Positions 46,501-55,967 of a DNA stretch of 64,000 nucleotides are shown here, one piece after another. The position numbers were made by a program, and so were the translations under genes. The notes beneath the pieces are model-generated. The model saw only the letters and a program-made list of their open reading frames with translations. It ran no database searches and was not told where the DNA came from. The DNA comes from Fremontodendron californicum (Eukaryota; Streptophyta; Magnoliopsida; Malvales; Malvaceae): NCBI GenBank assembly GCA_030761205.1, contig JAULJL010000015.1:15505501-15569500 (forward strand), read 5' to 3'. How positions within the stretch are numbered: position 1 is the stretch's first letter; each line of letters starts with the position of its first letter.

Positions 46501-47604
46501 ACTGAAGTTGGGATGATTTCTCCATTCAGGGTTATACGTTTCAGAGTAAGGAGAAGGAAAAGGCTTTTTAAATGTGTTTATGGAATTTACTTGATCATGC
46601 AACGCTTCTTTAAGAATGGGAATGTTTGGACATTCAGAAGTGGGGTGTCCCATGATTTCACAAATTCCACAACTTTCTTCATTTTTAACCGTTTTGACTT
46701 CTTTTACTTCTCTAAGTTCCATGTCTTCAATCTTTCTAGCCAAATTAGCTACTTTAGCTTTTATCTCATCTTCTTGACTAAAATGATATTTACCTCTGTT
46801 AGAAACAAGATTAGATCTATTGGAACTTTCAGAGGAATTATCTGTGTGCCAGGCTTGAGAGTTATCTGCCAAATGGTCTAGGTAGTCAAAGGCTTCTTCA
46901 GGTTCTTTTTCTAGAAACTCACCGTTACACATTGTTTCAACAAATTGTTTAGTTTCGGGAGTTAAACTTTCATAAAAGAAACTAATAAGACGCCATTTTT
47001 CAAAACCATGATGTGGACAAGAACTTAACAAATCTTTAAAACGCTCCCAGCACTGAAAAAATGCTTCATTTTGATTTTGATTGAAATTTTGAATCTGTCT
47101 TTTCAAAGCAGTAGTTTTATGTGCTGGGAAAAATTTCTTTAGAAACTCAGTTTGTAATTCTTGCCATGTGCCAATTGACCTTGGTTTTAAATTATGAAGC
47201 CAAATTTTTGCTTTATCTTTTAAAGAAAAAGGAAATAATTTTAGCTTGACAATTTCATTTGTACATTGTTGGTCATTAAAGGTGACACATACATCTTCGA
47301 AGTCTTTTAGAAACGAGTAAGCACTTTCCGATTCTAACCCATGGAAATTTGGAAGCAAAGCTATCATACCTGGTTTAAAACGAAAGTTGTTTGCATTGAG
47401 AGGAAAAATAAAACAAGAGGGTGATGAGCTTCGAGTTGGATGCAAGTAGTCACGCATGGTGCGTACTTGTCTGTTTTCATCTTCAGCATGAACACTTTCA
47501 TTGTCAGCCATGGTAGGAGTTGTATTAGAAAGATTACCTGAAAAAGTTTCACAATAAAATCTAACTAAACGACGAGATCTAAAATCACGTCGCCAAACAA
47601 GCAT
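43531..47604 (-). CDS. gag-protease-integrase polyprotein with RT deleted in frame (1357 aa)
   Basis: One open frame with no stop. An upstream ATG is at 47604 and a more gag-like start (MADNESVHAEDEN) at 47511. Gag domain about residues 60-260 (KLKLFPFSLKDKAKIWL, FLKKFFPAHKT); knuckle CGICEIMGHPTSEC about 312-325; aspartic protease with LLDLGASVNLLPFSV about 614-628 (Leu instead of the usual Thr in D-T-G/D-L-G types) and VILGRPFL. Near residue 850 (about 45045) the sequence jumps from the pre-RT region straight to the last part of RNase H (KPRLLRWILLLQEFD). Integrase follows: HHCC finger about 985-1035 (CESCQK), DDE core with WGIDFMGP, IISDGGTHF and NGQVELANREIK. All but RT/RNase H appears intact, so protein could still be made, but cDNA synthesis needs another element. 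Confidence 0.9.
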   Translation of the reverse strand: MLVWRRDFRSRRLVRFYCETFSGNLSNTTPTMADNESVHAEDENRQVRTMRDYLHPTRSSSPSCFIFPLNANNFRFKPGMIALLPNFHGLESESAYSFLKDFEDVCVTFNDQQCTNEIVKLKLFPFSLKDKAKIWLHNLKPRSIGTWQELQTEFLKKFFPAHKTTALKRQIQNFNQNQNEAFFQCWERFKDLLSSCPHHGFEKWRLISFFYESLTPETKQFVETMCNGEFLEKEPEEAFDYLDHLADNSQAWHTDNSSESSNRSNLVSNRGKYHFSQEDEIKAKVANLARKIEDMELREVKEVKTVKNEESCGICEIMGHPTSECPNIPILKEALHDQVNSINTFKKPFPSPYSETYNPEWRNHPNFSWRNNNHVQVPQSKKPGNTFSYQPSRLQTLEETLQAFMQTQANVNNQTSQDINEIKNTLSTLTASLRTQEKGKFPAQPQPNPSTQCLVSCSNETQQENASSITTLRSGKAIDKNIPSKDQDPHSPPKSNGKDDGKSELLENLDKEKGMHPAPFPQRLQTIKNLNQNAEIYELFKQVKINIPLLDAIKQVPSYAKFLKDMCTVKRKHNVQKKAFLTESVSSIIQHLTPPKFKDPGCPTISCIIGNTRIERALLDLGASVNLLPFSVYQQLGLGELKETPVTLQLADRSVKIPRGIVEDVLVQIDNFYFPVDFIVLDTHPVSNPNVQIPVILGRPFLATSNALINCRNGILNISFGNMTLELNVFNICKQPGDDSEVHEVDFIEELVHEHLTTTTFHDPLEAYLIECEFDNASEISHTDSLLNSFQDKHCWKQKFEELPSLTNVTVPSTIEPPKLDLKPLPSELKYSFLGENETFPVIISSHLDELQEALKYLLSKKDAKPRLLRWILLLQEFDITIRDKKGVENVVADHLSRLVCDESFGTSPINDTFPDEQLLIVSTTPWFADIANFLATGKNPSQWSPQDKRKFLNEVKKFYWDDPYLFKYCPDQIFRRCIPDNEISSVIKFCHSEACGGHFSSKKTAAKILQCGFYWPTLFKDAYNFCKSCESCQKLGSISKRNMMPLNPILVIEIFDCWGIDFMGPFPPSFGFLYILVAIDYVSKWIEAIPCRNNDHKTVIKFLKENILSRFGIPRSIISDGGTHFCNKVFETLMKKYAITHKVATPYHPQTNGQVELANREIKQILEKTVNPNRKDWSLRLNDALWAYRTAFKTALDMSPYRLVYGKPCHLPVELEHKAYWAIKMFNSNLDDASNLWKLQINELEELRNDAYENSKIHKERTKAFHDKLISRKTFDVGQKVLLYNSRLHIFPGKLRSRWTGPFVVKHVYHYGAVDIENPQNGNVFKVNGQRLKLFLENHVTQEEVVFLSDPCFENN
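47536..47545 (-). promoter_or_regulatory. predicted splice donor in the leader
   Basis: The minus strand reads TTTTTCAG then GTAATC, with the intron starting at 47537, 26 nt before the gag ATG at 47511. It is a good match to the plant donor consensus. Splicing from here to 43379 or 42496 would skip the gag start and bring ORF-X or LOG near the 5' end. Confidence 0.45.
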
Positions 47605-47740
47605 AAAACAAAGTTAATATACAGATAATATATTTATATAAATATAAACTTTACAATATAAATATAAATATATAGAAAATTAGGCGGTATAACCAGCCAA
47701 TAAAAATAAATATACTTATAAACTTATATACTTAGTATTG

Positions 47741-47760
47741 CCTCCCCGGCAACGGCGCCA
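47741..47760 (-). other. primer-binding site of the Athila-like element
   Basis: The minus strand reads TGGCGCCGTTGCCGGGGAGG, starting six bases after the 5' LTR. It is the site type typical of Athila/Calypso elements (tRNA-Asp by family knowledge). Confidence 0.8.
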
Positions 47761-47766
47761 AAAACT

Positions 47767-49277
47767 TGATGGAGACTCAATTAAGAGTTGTAAACCCAAG
47801 TGCAGGTTATGTTCAAGTAATAAATTCTCGGGTGTCCGAGGTCGAACCACAGGGAAGCGTATTAGTAAGTATAAATTTATAAATATATAAGAAAAATAAA
47901 GTAAACAAGATATTAGGGAATCAACAACAAAACAAGATAAACAAGATATTAGAGAACAAAATAAACAAAATAACATAAAAGAAATTAAACAAGATATAAA
48001 AAAACAATAAGAAAAGATGTTGAGGTTAGAGAATCCACTCTTGGTGTTATGCTAATATTAATCTTGTTTTATTACACAATTGAAATTCACACATAAGGGA
48101 GGTTCCAATCGGAAGGTTTAGCAATTCAGTCCAAATTGTCCAACGTCCATAGCATATGATATTATGTTCATTTGGTGTCCTCAAAACTCATAAAAAGAGT
48201 CCAAGCATTCCTTATGCCAAGGTATATGTCTACAACAAATCAAGTTTATGAAACCAAGCATTTACTGTGTCATTTTCATTGTCAATAATGAATCAAGATC
48301 CCTACTTTGCAAGTATGATTTTAAACCAAAAGAAAATATTATCTATACTAGTGTTTATAAATGATGATTCATTTTAGCTCATGTTTAAGAGACTAACCTT
48401 AGCATTTACCAAAAGCTTCACCTCATCACCTCAACAATATGATTAGAAATACATACTAGATATGAATAAAATGAAAAGAAATGTAAGAAGCATAAGTAAA
48501 TAAAGAAAAAGAAAACTAGAGAAAGGAAAGAAGAAGAAAACTTAGAGAATTTTATTACAATGGCTAATATCCTACCAATGTATATTGTACCTTACAATCA
48601 TCCAAGGCCCTCTATTTATACACATTTTGGAGAGCTAAATGACAAGAGACAAGCTTTATAAATTTCAAAGGTAGGTATAATAGGTGGGTGCATTTTTCTA
48701 ACAATTTTCGTCATATTGTATGACAATTCTGATCAGCCAGCTTGATGGTTGATTTTGTCAATGTTGGAGGCTTGCTCTGATCAAATGGTCTTCTAGAAAC
48801 ATATTCCCCTATCAGTTTGTGATCCATAGCCGTTGGAATCAGCTCATTTTCTCATGTGGATCAGAAGATATGATCAAAATACCAAAACTGGTCAGAACAG
48901 ACGGCATTGCACATCAGCCAACTTGATACCACATTTCGCTAGGGAAAACGACTCCGTTTCAAAAAGTGTAAAGCATGAAAAAGATAGATATGCCTCTTAA
49001 CTTTGTACTGTAAAAATTTCAGTCTTAATGCTTCAGTCAAACTCCAGATATAGCTGATATGGCAAAAGGTGTCGGAACTGGAACTGAACTGGATTTGCCC
49101 TTAATTCTTGATTTAACCTAGTAATCTGAAATCACTCAAAGAAACTCGTGAAAAACACCAAATTACATAAAAATATAAAAGATCATAAACACAATTAGAC
49201 TAAGCAATAATAACTCGTATTTGACACAAAACAATAATAAAACATAACTAAAAACTATATAATTATACGAGTTATCA
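47767..49277 (-). repeat. 5' LTR of the Athila-like element (1511 bp)
   Basis: It begins TGATAACTCG at 49277 and ends CTCCATCA at 47767 on the minus strand. The TATA box at 48613-48620 would place the transcription start near 48585, giving U3 about 690 bp. Confidence 0.95.
48613..48620 (-). promoter_or_regulatory. TATA box of the Athila-like 5' LTR
   Basis: The minus strand reads GTATAAATAGAGGGCC, a strong plant TATA box inside the LTR. It is preserved in both LTRs, although the base before it differs (TATATAAATA versus TGTATAAATA). Confidence 0.65.
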
Positions 49278-49392
49278 ATTACACCATTCATGAACCACTC
49301 ACATGAATATGATTCGTAGGGACACTTGTATCTGCATTTAGAAGCATTTGCATCAATCCAAGATATTTGTATTTACACCATGAAGCATTTGC

Positions 49393-50440
49393 ATGCCTTC
49401 AATTTCCTTGGTTTCATCCAGATCTCTTTCAATTTCATGGTTTCATCCATGCCTTCAATTTCCTTGGTTTCATCCAGATCTCTTTCAATTTCATTGTTTC
49501 ATCCATGCCTTCAATTTCCTTTGTTTCATCCAGATCCTTTTCAATTTCATGGTTTCACCCATGCTTTCAATTTCCTTGGTTTCATCCAGATCTCTTTGAA
49601 TTTCATGGTTTCATTCATGCCTTCAATTTCTTTGGTTTCATCCAGACCTCTTTCAATTTCATGGTTTCATCCATGCCTTCAATTTCCTTGGTTTCATCCA
49701 GATCCTTTTCAATTTCATGGTTTCACCCATGCTTTCAATTTCCTTGGTTTCATCCAGATCTCTTTCAATTTCATGGTTTCATCCATGCCTTCAATTTCCT
49801 TGGTTTCATCCAGATCTCTTTCAATTTCATGGTTTCATCCATGCCTTCAATTTCCTTGGTTTCATCCAGATCTCTTTCAATTTCATGGTTTCATCCATAC
49901 CTTCAATTTTCTTGGTTTCATCCAGATCTCTTTCAATTTTATGGTTTCATCCATGCCTTCAATTTCCTTGGTTTCATCCAGATCTCTTTCAATTTCATGG
50001 TTTCATCCATGCCTTCAATTTCCTTGGTTTCATCCAGATCTCTTTCAATTTCATGGTTTTATCCATGCCTTCAATTTCCTCAGTTTCATCCAGATCTCTT
50101 TCAATTTCATGGTTTCATCCATGCTTTCAATTTCCTTGGTTTCATCCAGATCTCTTTCAATTTCATGGTTTCATCCATGCCTTCAATTTCCTTGGTTTCA
50201 TCCAGATCTCTTTCAATTTCATGGTTTCATCCATGCCTTAAATTTCCTTGGTTTCATCCAGATCCTTTTCAATTTCATGGTTTCACCCATGCTTTCAATT
50301 TCCTTGGTTTCATCCAGATCTCTTTCAATTTCATGGTTTCATCCATGCCTTCAATTTCCTTGGTTTCATCCAGATGCTTTTCAATTTTATGGTTTCACCC
50401 ATGCCTTCAATTCCCTGGTTTCATCCAGGTCCTTGTCAAT
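49393..50440 (+). repeat. 56-bp tandem array, about 18-19 copies
   Basis: The unit is built of two related 28-bp halves: one with TTCAATTTCCTTGGTTTCAT followed by CCAGATCT, the other with TTCAATTTCATGGTTTCATC followed by CATGCC. It is very homogeneous over about 1.05 kb. Because 56 is not a multiple of three, the repeat encodes Phe/His/Pro- and Ser/Ile-rich peptides in all three frames, giving overlapping open frames of 174-399 codons. None is a likely gene. Confidence 0.9.
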
Positions 50441-50557
50441 TCTCTTGCAAATCGAACCCGTTTCCTTAAGACGGGTCGAGCCTTGATTAGTCAGAAAATT
50501 CAATTTAATGACAAAATCTTCAATTTACTGCTTTCTCAAACAAAACAAAAAACCAAA

Positions 50558-50715
50558 AAAAAATGAAAAAATGAAAAATTGAAAAAAATGAAGAAATGAA
50601 AAATTGAAAAAAAATGAAAAAATGAAAAAAAAAATGAAAAAAATGAAAAAAATGAAAAAAAAATGAAGAAATGAAGAAATGAAAAATTGAAAAAAGAAAA
50701 AGAAAAAAGAAACCC
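50558..50715 (+). repeat. A-rich GAAAAAATG simple repeat
   Basis: Runs of A interrupted by TG and GA (units such as AAAAAATGAAAAATTG). Probably slippage-derived. It lies just upstream of the polypurine tract, where the inner element has only TTTTTTTTGAAAAAG. Confidence 0.8.
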
Positions 50716-50803
50716 CTTCCCTTTCCTTCACATGTGATTTCACTGACCGTACAAAATTAGTATTTGTTTATCTTTACCTGATTCCTGATTCTCAGCAATA
50801 GCC

Positions 50804-50816
50804 AAAGAGGGGCAGC
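50804..50816 (+). other. polypurine tract of the outer element
   Basis: AAAGAGGGGCAGC abuts the 3' LTR start TGTAGACACC. It is identical to the inner element's tract. Confidence 0.75.
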
Positions 50817-50949
50817 TGTAGACACCTAATTTTGTCCAGATCACTAAAACAGGTATGTTTTCTTCCTAAATTGATGTTTCAGAATGTAAAAAGATTTTTT
50901 TCATCCTGCAGTTGGTACTCTGAGACTTAGTTAAAGAGGGCGAGCATAA

Positions 50950-51034
50950 AAAGTCAAACTCAAAAAAAGTCAACCTCGAAAAAAGTCAACCCCAAAAAAG
51001 TCAACCCCAAAAAGTCAACTATTAAAAAGTCAAC
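50950..51034 (-). promoter_or_regulatory. W-box-like array in the outer 3' LTR
   Basis: Six AAGTCAA words (TTGACT on the minus strand) lie between A-runs. One more copy than in the outer 5' LTR, so the array is length-variable. Confidence 0.5.
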
Positions 51035-51499
51035 CCACTTTCAAAATCAAGATTTGAAGTTCAATTGAAAAATGGCGAAAGAATTTTGATAATCCGAGGT
51101 CTACATCGAAAGATATGGAGTTCGGAAGTTGGGATTTTGAGATTTAGTAAGGAAACCCTAATCCGGGAAATTTGGGGAAAAGTGCTTAAACGATCGATTT
51201 TGTCGAAATTGAAGGCTCTAAATGAAAGATAAGCACTGACTGCGGGTAATGGAGAAACCACTTGAAAGAAAAATTGAAAGAAAAGTCAATCCGGGAGAAA
51301 ACCGAGAATTAGGGTTTTTTGTGGATTTCGGTGAAATCGGGCAGAATTACAGAACTGGTTCGACTTGGTAAGACTAAAGCCCCCAATGGATGAGGAATGA
51401 TTAAAAAGGGATATCCCAAGGTTCAGCTTGAAGAAAATCTGAAAATCGAACTTGTTTTGAGCAAAATCGGGTTTCAGAGGCAAAAGGGCAAAATTGGAA

Positions 51500-52190
51500 A
51501 ATTTGGAAAAAATAGCAAATGGACTCCGAAAATTCTAAAAATTTGTAAATCTCATTCTTAAATCATTTGGAAGATATTGGCGAAAGAAATCATGATTCGG
51601 AGTTCGTTTGCAAAATGGCCAAATCTCGGGTCTCTTATGTAGAAATTCAAGAAAGAAAATCCCGAAAAAATAGCAAATGAACTCCAAATCTTCTGAAAAT
51701 TTGCAAATCTCATTTTTAAATTATTTGGATGATATTGGAAAAATAAAATCTTGATTCGGAGTTCGTTTGCAAAATGGCCAAATCCCGGGTCTCTTATGCA
51801 ATAATTCAAGAAGATAAATCCCGAAAAAATAGCAAATGGACTCCAAAAATTCTGAAAATTTGCAAATCTCATTTTTAAATTAATTGGAAGAGATTGGTGA
51901 AATAAAATCTTGATTTGGAGTTCGTTTGCAAAATAGCCAAATCTCGAGCCCTTATGCAGTAATTCAAGCAGATAAATCCCGAAAAAATACCAAATGAGTT
52001 TCAAAATTTATGAAAACTTCCAGATAACACTTTTAAATTATTTGGAAGAGATTGGTGAAGAAAAATCTTGATTTGGAGCTTGTTTAAAAAATGATAAAAT
52101 GTGGGGGCATGAAAGGGCATTTTTGGAAGAAAAATCCAAATAAATAGCAAATGGACTCGGAAAATTTTGAAAACTTCCAGAATTTAATAT
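51500..52190 (+). repeat. 159-bp tandem repeats in the outer 3' LTR
   Basis: TTTGGAAGA(T/G)ATTGG blocks recur about every 159 bp, as in the other three LTR copies, with about four units. Confidence 0.7.
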
Positions 52191-55100
52191 TTTATTATTT
52201 TGAAAGTATTAAAAAAATAAAATTTGAATTTGGAGTCCGTTTGCCATTTATTTGCATCTGGGGGGCAAAACGGTCATTTCACTCAAGCAACCGAAAAGGG
52301 CTTCTTTTGGCCTTTCAAAAAATTAGACTTGGGCTGGAAAAGAGAGTGTTGGCCTGCCAAGGCCCAAAGGAAGGAGGAAGCTTCTGATTTTTCAATCAAA
52401 TGGCTAAGAATTAAGAGTTAGTTAGAGATTTTTTTGATCAAGCCATTATGATTAAGCCACATAGGCCAATGCATGAAGAGGGAGAGTGTCAACATTATTC
52501 TTGAACAGCTGTAATTATGGACAGCTGATACACTAATCTAATGGTGATAATTTCATAATTTTTCACCTTGAATCACTAGTCCTTTGATGAAAGTTGGTTG
52601 GAATCAAAATGACAACATCCTAGGTGAGGAGAGAGGGGGAATTCGGCCATCACATAAAGGAAGGGGCTTTGATTTTTCTGGACTTCATTTTTTCAGATTT
52701 CTTCTTGTTTTGCTTAGTTTTTCTCTCCTTGGTTGAAAGCAAAAAGAATAAGGTTAGAAAAGAAAGGAAACTATGAAGAGATAAAGCTTGAAATATAGCT
52801 TCTTGAGGTTGCATTTAGCACCAACTCTTGTACTTTCTTGATTTTCCATTCTTACTTTTGCTATTTTTATTATTTTTTTTTTACATTTTTTTCTTTATTT
52901 CCTCACCATGGCCGAATGGCCTATATTATTTTTTAGTGTTGCTGTTTTGTTTGATTTCTCATGTTATTCATGTTGTTTTCTTTAGTCTTGATGCTTTAAA
53001 TATTCTCCTACTTCATATACTTGAAGCATGTTTTAATTTGGTTGCTTGTTTGTTGTCATTTATGAGTTTATTATCATATTCTTGCATTTTCAATTTTCTG
53101 TTTTCATAATGTTTAAATTTGTTGATGTTTTATATTTAGTATATCAAGTGTTTGTGAAAATGCTTGTTAGTTTTAATATCTCTACTTTGTGTTTGCATGA
53201 TTTGAGTGTTATATTTTAGCTGAGCATGTTAGAATATCAAGTGTTTGTGAAAATGCTTGTTAGTTTTAGTATCTCTACTTTGTGTTTGCATGATTTGAGT
53301 GTTATATTTTAGTTGAGCATGTTAGCATATCAAGTGTTTGTGAAAATGTCATGCTTGTTGGAGCTTGAGGCCATTCAGCTACTCCATGTGTTTTACATTG
53401 TATGTGCATTTTTGCCATGTTAGTTCGTAGGTTTTGCATTTGCATGACATTTGATTGAGTATTTAGTTTAAGTATACCAAGTGTTTGTGAAAATGCCATG
53501 CTTTTAGGAATCATAGGCCATTCGGCCACTCCATGTATTCTAGCATTATGTGTGCATTTTTGCTATGTTAGTTGATAGGTTGGCATTTGCATGATATTTG
53601 GTTGAGTTTTTGGTTTAAGCATGCCTTGTGTTGGTGTTATTGCCATGCCTATTTTAGATGTTAGGTTAGGTTTATGTTCATGCATGTCCATGCATTTTAG
53701 ACCTAGGTTGCATTAAATGTCATGCAAGTTCATTTAGGTCTAGGTCATTATATTGATGCCATGCATTTTTTCATGACATTTAGGTTTAAAATCATGCATC
53801 ATATTTGCTGCATTTTTCATGCATTTCATGTCCATGCCACTTGACTAATGACTTAGGCCAATTAATGGTTCAAAGTCATGCTCTCTTGAGCACACTTGTG
53901 GAAAATTAAGGTTTGTCAAATTGATTATTCTACCTTTGTGATTTTTGTTACTTAGCCAATTTTTATCTAACTTTTAAAATGTCCTAGCTACTGTTTGTGA
54001 GTCATTTTGTGAGTTCTAATTATTTTTACTTTGATTTTTAAATGATTTTATCGAAGGCAAAAATGTATTTTGGCAAAACAGTTTTTTCACCCAGTACTCG
54101 TACTTTCCCGATTTTTCTAGGCATTCATCTTTAATCAGAAAATTAAGCTAATTTTTTTCATGTAGTTTTACATGTCCTGAGTCTCCAGTATATTTTTTAG
54201 TTTTTCTCGAATTTTAAAAAATAGGGTAAAAAATCGTGGCTTAAAACTGGACAGTGGAGTCAGAATTGAATTTAAAGAAAAATTATTTTTCTGTTTTGGT
54301 TAAGTTTCTTAGAGGAGGCTGATTAGGAAGTTTATCTACTGACTTAGGGTAGTTTCTAAGCCTTTTTAAACTCTAAAAATGATTTTTTAAGTCTCGGGTT
54401 AAAAGTGGTCAAGTCCGGGATTTTAAACTTAGGAAATTAGAGCCATTTTAAAAAAGGTTTAACCCAGTTTTTATTTTTAATCTAAGCCTTTCAAAATTGT
54501 TTTCAAACAATCACAAAGTATTTTGGTTTTAGAATATTTAATTGGACATATTTTCCTAAGGTAGTCAGATATCTTTTTAGATATACGGATTTCCTTAATT
54601 AAAGGAAAAAAAAATACATTTTCATGCATTGCATTTTCCATATTCATGCATTTTATATAATATGTGATTTTTGCTATGATAATTTCTATGATATTGTTAT
54701 GATTTTGAGTTATGTTATATTGTTTATTATATGATTTGGAATATTTCATGATATCCTATGCTTTTTATTTAGTTATTTTTTGTCATATTATTTAGCATAA
54801 ACTATGTTCATGCATTATTATTTTCATTTTTATTTTCATGCATATTATATGATAGCATTATTTTATATTTTATGTCATTTAAATTATATGCCATATCATT
54901 CATATTTGCCATGTCATTCAAATTATTTCATCTCATATAGAATATATTATGTTACCTAGGTCATTTCATGTAGAATATATTATGTTACCTAGGTCATTTC
55001 ATTTAGGATATATATTATGTCATTTAGGATATTTTATTTCATTTAGAATATATCATATGATTTAGGATATTACATTTCATATAGAATATATTATGTTACC

Positions 55101-55967
55101 TAGGTCATTTCATTTCATTTAGAATATGTCATATAACTTAGGATATTTCATTTCATTTAGAATATGCTAAGGCATTTAAATTATATCATATCATTTATGA
55201 TGCATTATATTATTTAGATTTTGCCATGTCATTTTATTTATGTCATGCATATACATATTCATATCTTTTAAAATGTTTTCAAAAGGATAACGATTTTTCA
55301 ATAAAAAATAAAGATATTCCCGAGTTAAAATAATGCATGAGTTCTCTACCGGGCTTGCTGGAGGGAATATCATCAATTATCATTAATAAAGGAATATCTT
55401 TCTTTCAAAAAGAGAGAATGATTCGGAAAGTTTTCCAAAACTAATAAAAATTTATATATTTTGCCACGTTTGTTGGGGAATATAGGAAAATTTTGAATTT
55501 ATAAATTCCGGATCATTTTCAAATAAAAAATGGAATTATTTTTCTTTAAATTGGGAATTAACTTGAAATACTAAATTTAAAACTGATTTTTTACCGAGAC
55601 TTGAGATAACACACGATTAATAAGGTACCGTTTTATACGGGCGTTGTGGGGGTGCTAATCATTCCCCACACGTAACCGAGTCCCGACCCGTTTCTTTGAT
55701 TTCTCTGGTTTAAATCGTAGACTTGAAATTGATTTTAAAAATGTTTTAATTAATTTTTAATAGTTTTTATAAAACCGGTTTTAATAGGTGGCCGATCACA
55801 CCTAGCTAAAAAAGTTTGGTGGCGACTCCATGTCTTTTTCAAGGTCATTTTCAAAACCTTCATTTATCTAGAGGAATTAAGTCGACTTTTTTTCGATTTT
55901 TTTTAATGTCACGTTTAACGAATAATAAAGTATTGTGATGAGACTTGTTATTTTTTAAGTTGCGACA

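Larger units (their letters stand above)
38533..49277 (-). mobile_element. young Athila-like LTR retrotransposon carrying a LOG gene (10,745 bp)
   Basis: Perfect duplication ATTAC flanks it (38528-38532 and 49278-49282). Its two 1511-bp LTRs differ at about 18 sites by eye (about 1.2%), so it is young. On the minus strand: LTR, primer-binding site of the TGGCGCCGTTGCCGGGGA type used by Athila/Calypso elements, a 1357-codon gag-protease-integrase frame, ORF-X, a LOG gene, a long 3' region, purine tract, LTR. RT and most of RNase H are lost through an in-frame deletion, so it needs RT supplied from elsewhere. It inserted into the 3' UTR of the outer Tat element. Confidence 0.95.
49283..50803 (+). 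other. 3' UTR of the outer element, part after the Athila insertion
   Basis: It resumes after the second ATTAC. It contains GCATTTGCAT words, the 56-bp tandem array, then the ACCCGTTTCCTTAAGACGGG anchor shared with the inner element (50457-50476), an A-rich stretch and the polypurine tract. The long plus-strand frames here are by-products of the repeat. Confidence 0.7.
2802..55967 (+). mobile_element. outer Tat/Ogre-like LTR retrotransposon, pol-less, hosting two younger elements
   Basis: The 5' LTR starts with TGTAGACA at 2802 and is split by the inner element; it resumes at 28330 and ends TTGCGACA at 31002. The 3' LTR is 50817-55967. Both are about 5.2 kb, a size known mainly from Ogre/Tat elements. 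The primer-binding site follows the 5' LTR, and a purine tract AAAGAGGGGCAGC precedes the 3' LTR. Inside are a leader, a gag-like ORF, a spacer, a second gag with stops, and a long 3' UTR. Protease, RT and integrase are absent, so it is non-autonomous (resembling TR-GAG derivatives). Without its two passengers the element is about 19.4 kb. Flanks CCAGG and TCAAC do not form a clear target duplication, but the split gypsy remnant on both sides supports one insertion. Confidence 0.85.
50817..55967 (+). repeat. 3' LTR of the outer element (5151 bp)
   Basis: It begins TGTAGACACCTAATTTTGTC and ends GTTGCGACA. It matches the split 5' LTR with a few percent differences by eye. It lacks any credible gene. 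Confidence 0.9.

Noticed and set aside
49326..50566. Long plus-strand frames of 174, 386 and 399 codons with FHPxxFQFHGF-like repeats
   Set aside because: They lie wholly in the 56-bp tandem array and are open in all three frames because of the repeat period, not coding selection.
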